This document shows, piece by piece, positions 6,354 to 6,365 of a stretch of 6,365 nucleotides of DNA (positions within the stretch are counted from its first letter, which is position 1; the number at the start of each line of letters is the position of its first letter). The notes under the pieces are model-generated. The model did no database searches. It worked only from the letters and a program-made list of their open reading frames with translations, and was not told the DNA's origin. This stretch comes from Peptococcaceae bacterium (GTDB lineage: Bacteria > Bacillota > Desulfitobacteriia > Desulfitobacteriales > Desulfitobacteriaceae), in NCBI GenBank assembly GCA_031289815.1, contig JAITOS010000124.1:1-6365 (forward strand), written 5' to 3'. Made by a program: the position numbers and the translations under genes.

Positions 6354-6365
6354 TGCGCAAAACCA

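Overview
The window is about 6.4 kb of moderately GC-rich bacterial DNA. It carries one 5'-truncated gene and four complete genes. Strong AGGAGG-type ribosome binding sites, GTG and TTG starts, and the protein types suggest an anaerobic Bacillota-like lineage (for example Negativicutes) or a related group such as Synergistota. There is no rRNA or other marker, so this placement is tentative.

Left part, plus strand: the window opens inside a MarR-family transcription factor (1-213, C-terminal 70 residues only). After an 87-bp gap comes a 478-residue protein (301-1737) with a Schlafen-type AlbA_2 domain, a GHKL-like ATPase domain and a C-terminal winged helix. It starts at GTG behind a near-perfect Shine-Dalgarno. 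Its free use of TTA, CTA and TCA codons contrasts with the kinase gene and suggests separate acquisition.

Middle and right part, minus strand: a very large hybrid sensor histidine kinase (2509-5922, 1137 residues) lies upstream of pyrE (orotate phosphoribosyltransferase, 1793-2371, TTG start), with a 137-bp gap between them. The gap holds two GC-rich stem-loops but no clear T-tailed terminator, so pyrE may be partly cotranscribed with the kinase or have its own promoter. pyrE and the AlbA_2 gene converge, with about 55 bp between their stops. The kinase has all its catalytic boxes and an attached receiver domain, but no separate response regulator or Hpt protein is in view.

Far right: a small DUF1902 (HicB-antitoxin-like) gene on the minus strand (6137-6325) has no intact toxin next to it, only an ATGA-overlapping 10-codon reading frame. 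The 214 bp between it and the kinase hold a good sigma-70-type promoter for the kinase and several inverted repeats, one overlapping the -35 box.

I see no tRNA, rRNA, CRISPR array, insertion sequence or recognisable known defence operon. The best leads are the Schlafen/AlbA_2 protein with its acidic residues retained, a CX3CH motif in the kinase sensor region, and the structured kinase promoter region. None of these shows a new system by itself.
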